A stretch of 64,000 nt of DNA from positions 1 through 64,000 of the forward strand of contig JAISVX010000002.1 in NCBI GenBank assembly GCA_031271345.1, read 5' to 3'. Made by a program: the position numbers and the translations under genes. This DNA is from Lactobacillaceae bacterium (GTDB taxonomy: Bacteria; Pseudomonadota; Alphaproteobacteria; RF32; CAG-239). Below are positions 62,605 to 64,000 of the stretch, one piece after another; the stretch's first letter is position 1, and each line of letters starts with the position of its first letter. The notes below the pieces were generated by a model. It had not been told where the DNA came from and did no database searches. It saw only the letters and a list, made by a program, of their open reading frames with translations.

Positions 62605-64000
62605 ACTTCCTTCTTGGGATTTATCCGATTTATACAAAGGTACAAACGACGCCGGAATCAACAAAGATTTAGAAAAGTTTCGCAAGCTAAATAAAGATTT
62701 GGAAAAAAAATATAAAGGGAAAATTGCCGGGCTTAAAGCCGAAGAGTTTTTCGGAGCCGTTAAAATATACGAAGAAATGTCAATCATTTCTCATGTTCTT
62801 GGGGCTTTTGCATATTTGAATATGGCAACCCAGATGAATAATCCCGAGGCGACGGCATTTTATCAGGATATTAGCGAGAAGCTGACTGATTACAGCATGC
62901 CGTCGGTCTTTTTCAGTCTGGAAATAAACCAGCTTCCAGATAGCAAAATAAAAGAATTTTTATCTAATAAAGATGTAAAAACGTATTCTCCATGGGTTAA
63001 GAGAATAAGAATGTTCAAAAAACATGAGTTGTCCGAGGAAGCGGAAAGTATTTTTTTAGAAAAAAACGTTACCTCGGGCAGCGCATGGGTTCGTTTGTAT
63101 GATGAAAAATCCGTTGAATTAAAGTATATTGTCAATGGCAAAGAATATAATGATTCGGAAATTTATCTTTTGGTTCAAGACAAAAACAAAGAAATAAGAC
63201 ATAAGGCTGGAGCCGAGATAAATAAGGTTTGTAAAGAAAACGCCAGCCTTTTTGCTTTTATATATAATATGATAATAAAAGATAAAGCGATTGAAAATAA
63301 CAAGCGCAGCTTTAAAACGCCTATGTCTTCGATGTGTTTGGCAAATAATGTCGAAGATGATGTCGTGAATATTTTGGCAGATTCGGTTAAGGATAATTAC
63401 GCTAAAATTGCGCATCGTTTTTATAAGCTTAAAGCCAAATGGCTTGGCGTTAAGAAAATAAGCTACTGGGATAGAAACGCGCCGCTGCCGTTTGAAGAAG
63501 ATACAAAATATTCTTGGGAGCAGTCCGTTCAAATAGTTCTTGACGCGTATAAAAAGTTTTCGCCAAAACTGTATAATCTGGCTCTGGATTTTTTTGATAA
63601 AGATTGGGTTGATGCGCCGACAAGAAACGGCAAAAGAAGCGGGGCTTTCGCGCACCCCGTATCATCTTCCAAGCATCCGTACCTGTTTTTAAATTTTACC
63701 GGCCGCCAGAGGGATGTCCTTACTCTGGCTCACGAGCTTGGTCATGGCTGCCACATGAGATTGAGCCATAAACAGGGCGAGCTTCAGGATGACACGCCGT
63801 TAACTTTGGCGGAAGTCGCTTCGGTGTTCGCAGAGTCGTTGACCTTTAAGAAACTTCTCGGCGATACGGATAATGATAAATTGAAACTTTGTTTAATTGC
63901 GGCAAAAGTAAATGATATGATTAATACGGCAATAAGACAAATATCGTTTCATTTTTTTGAAAAAAAAGCGCACGACGAAAGGAAGAACGGGGAGCTTTCA
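62591..64000 (+). CDS. pepF: Oligoendopeptidase F (M3B), 3' truncated by window end
   Basis: A zinc oligopeptidase; 470 residues are visible and the frame runs off the window. The active site is H381-E-L-G-H385 in TLAHELGHGCH, with LAEVASVFAESLTFKKLL as the third-ligand helix after it. The N-terminus reads LPSWDLSDLYKG as in PepF. There is no ATG at the right place: the start is a TTG at 62591 with GAGGAG 7 nt upstream, inside the preceding gene. It degrades peptides in the cytoplasm. Confidence 0.92.
   Translation, partial: MKSNKLPSWDLSDLYKGTNDAGINKDLEKFRKLNKDLEKKYKGKIAGLKAEEFFGAVKIYEEMSIISHVLGAFAYLNMATQMNNPEATAFYQDISEKLTDYSMPSVFFSLEINQLPDSKIKEFLSNKDVKTYSPWVKRIRMFKKHELSEEAESIFLEKNVTSGSAWVRLYDEKSVELKYIVNGKEYNDSEIYLLVQDKNKEIRHKAGAEINKVCKENASLFAFIYNMIIKDKAIENNKRSFKTPMSSMCLANNVEDDVVNILADSVKDNYAKIAHRFYKLKAKWLGVKKISYWDRNAPLPFEEDTKYSWEQSVQIVLDAYKKFSPKLYNLALDFFDKDWVDAPTRNGKRSGAFAHPVSSSKHPYLFLNFTGRQRDVLTLAHELGHGCHMRLSHKQGELQDDTPLTLAEVASVFAESLTFKKLLGDTDNDKLKLCLIAAKVNDMINTAIRQISFHFFEKKAHDERKNGELS

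Overview
The window looks like a piece of an AT-rich alphaproteobacterial chromosome, probably an uncultured host-associated (gut-type) lineage. This is inferred from gene content and order: an M23/LysM lipoprotein next to yajC-secD-secF, a ptsP-rodZ-hisS-prfA block, a SUF iron-sulfur operon, an N-formylglutamate amidohydrolase, an acyl-ACP thioesterase, a two-layer (GlmU/MurI/NlpD/SLT) envelope gene set, and tRNAs with encoded CCA. I cannot name the species from sequence alone.

Layout. 1-5.1 kb: a secreted protein with a duplicated four-cysteine domain, MntP, a membrane protein, an acyl-ACP thioesterase, a lytic transglycosylase and an N-formylglutamate amidohydrolase. 5.1-7.7 kb: tRNA-Val(GAC) with broken tRNA pieces on both sides, followed by a rearranged mobile remnant (a CD-NTase-like C-terminal fragment, two small membrane proteins, and an ORF joining integrase and phage head-protein fragments). 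7.7-13.6 kb: patatin, an adenosylhomocysteinase-like protein, a membrane protein, a glycosyltransferase with an outer-membrane beta barrel, MurI. 13.6-20 kb: pgpA-gpsA, secDF-yajC and an NlpD-like lipoprotein. 20.2-27.2 kb: sufB-(MazG-like)-sufC-sufD-(alpha/beta hydrolase-like)-sufS-(EamA transporter)-sufT. 27.3-30.7 kb: lysC-dapA-asd-dapB in one overlapping minus-strand operon. 30.8-34.2 kb: sufE, a divergent sucC-sucD-like pair, comF, and a 45-aa charged protein. 34.3-35.8 kb: tRNA-Thr(GGT) followed by about 400 bp of hairpin-rich sequence and an orphan protein. 36-45 kb: META lipoprotein, trpS, serS, HD and HAD phosphatases, a membrane-anchored MEMO1-AMMECR1 fusion, an M49-like peptidase, sdaA, a 50-aa lipoprotein. 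45-54 kb: a truncated DEAD-box protein, a cupin, ptsP, rodZ, hisS, prfA, a VanX-like protein, a 3-methyladenine glycosylase. 54-64 kb: dnaE, two membrane paralogs, a DUF2207 protein, a GlmU-type uridyltransferase, an acidic membrane protein and an oligoendopeptidase F cut by the window end.

How it works together. Most of the window is housekeeping: Fe-S assembly (SUF plus SufE and SufT), the aspartate branch to diaminopimelate for peptidoglycan, phospholipid synthesis (GpsA, PgpA), protein export, and translation. Genes are packed in operons with 1-20 bp overlaps and several non-AUG starts that have strong Shine-Dalgarno sequences.

The most unusual signals are (1) both tRNA genes in the window carry the same architecture: an intact tRNA whose CCA end lies inside a perfect 20-22 bp inverted repeat, then about 165 bp of hairpin-rich DNA, then a displaced copy of the tRNA 3' end just before a terminator; (2) a SucCD-like pair whose SucD lacks the phosphohistidine; and (3) several other enzyme homologs that have lost catalytic residues (VanX-like, DEAD-box, alpha/beta hydrolase). 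All calls are by eye; no searches were run.
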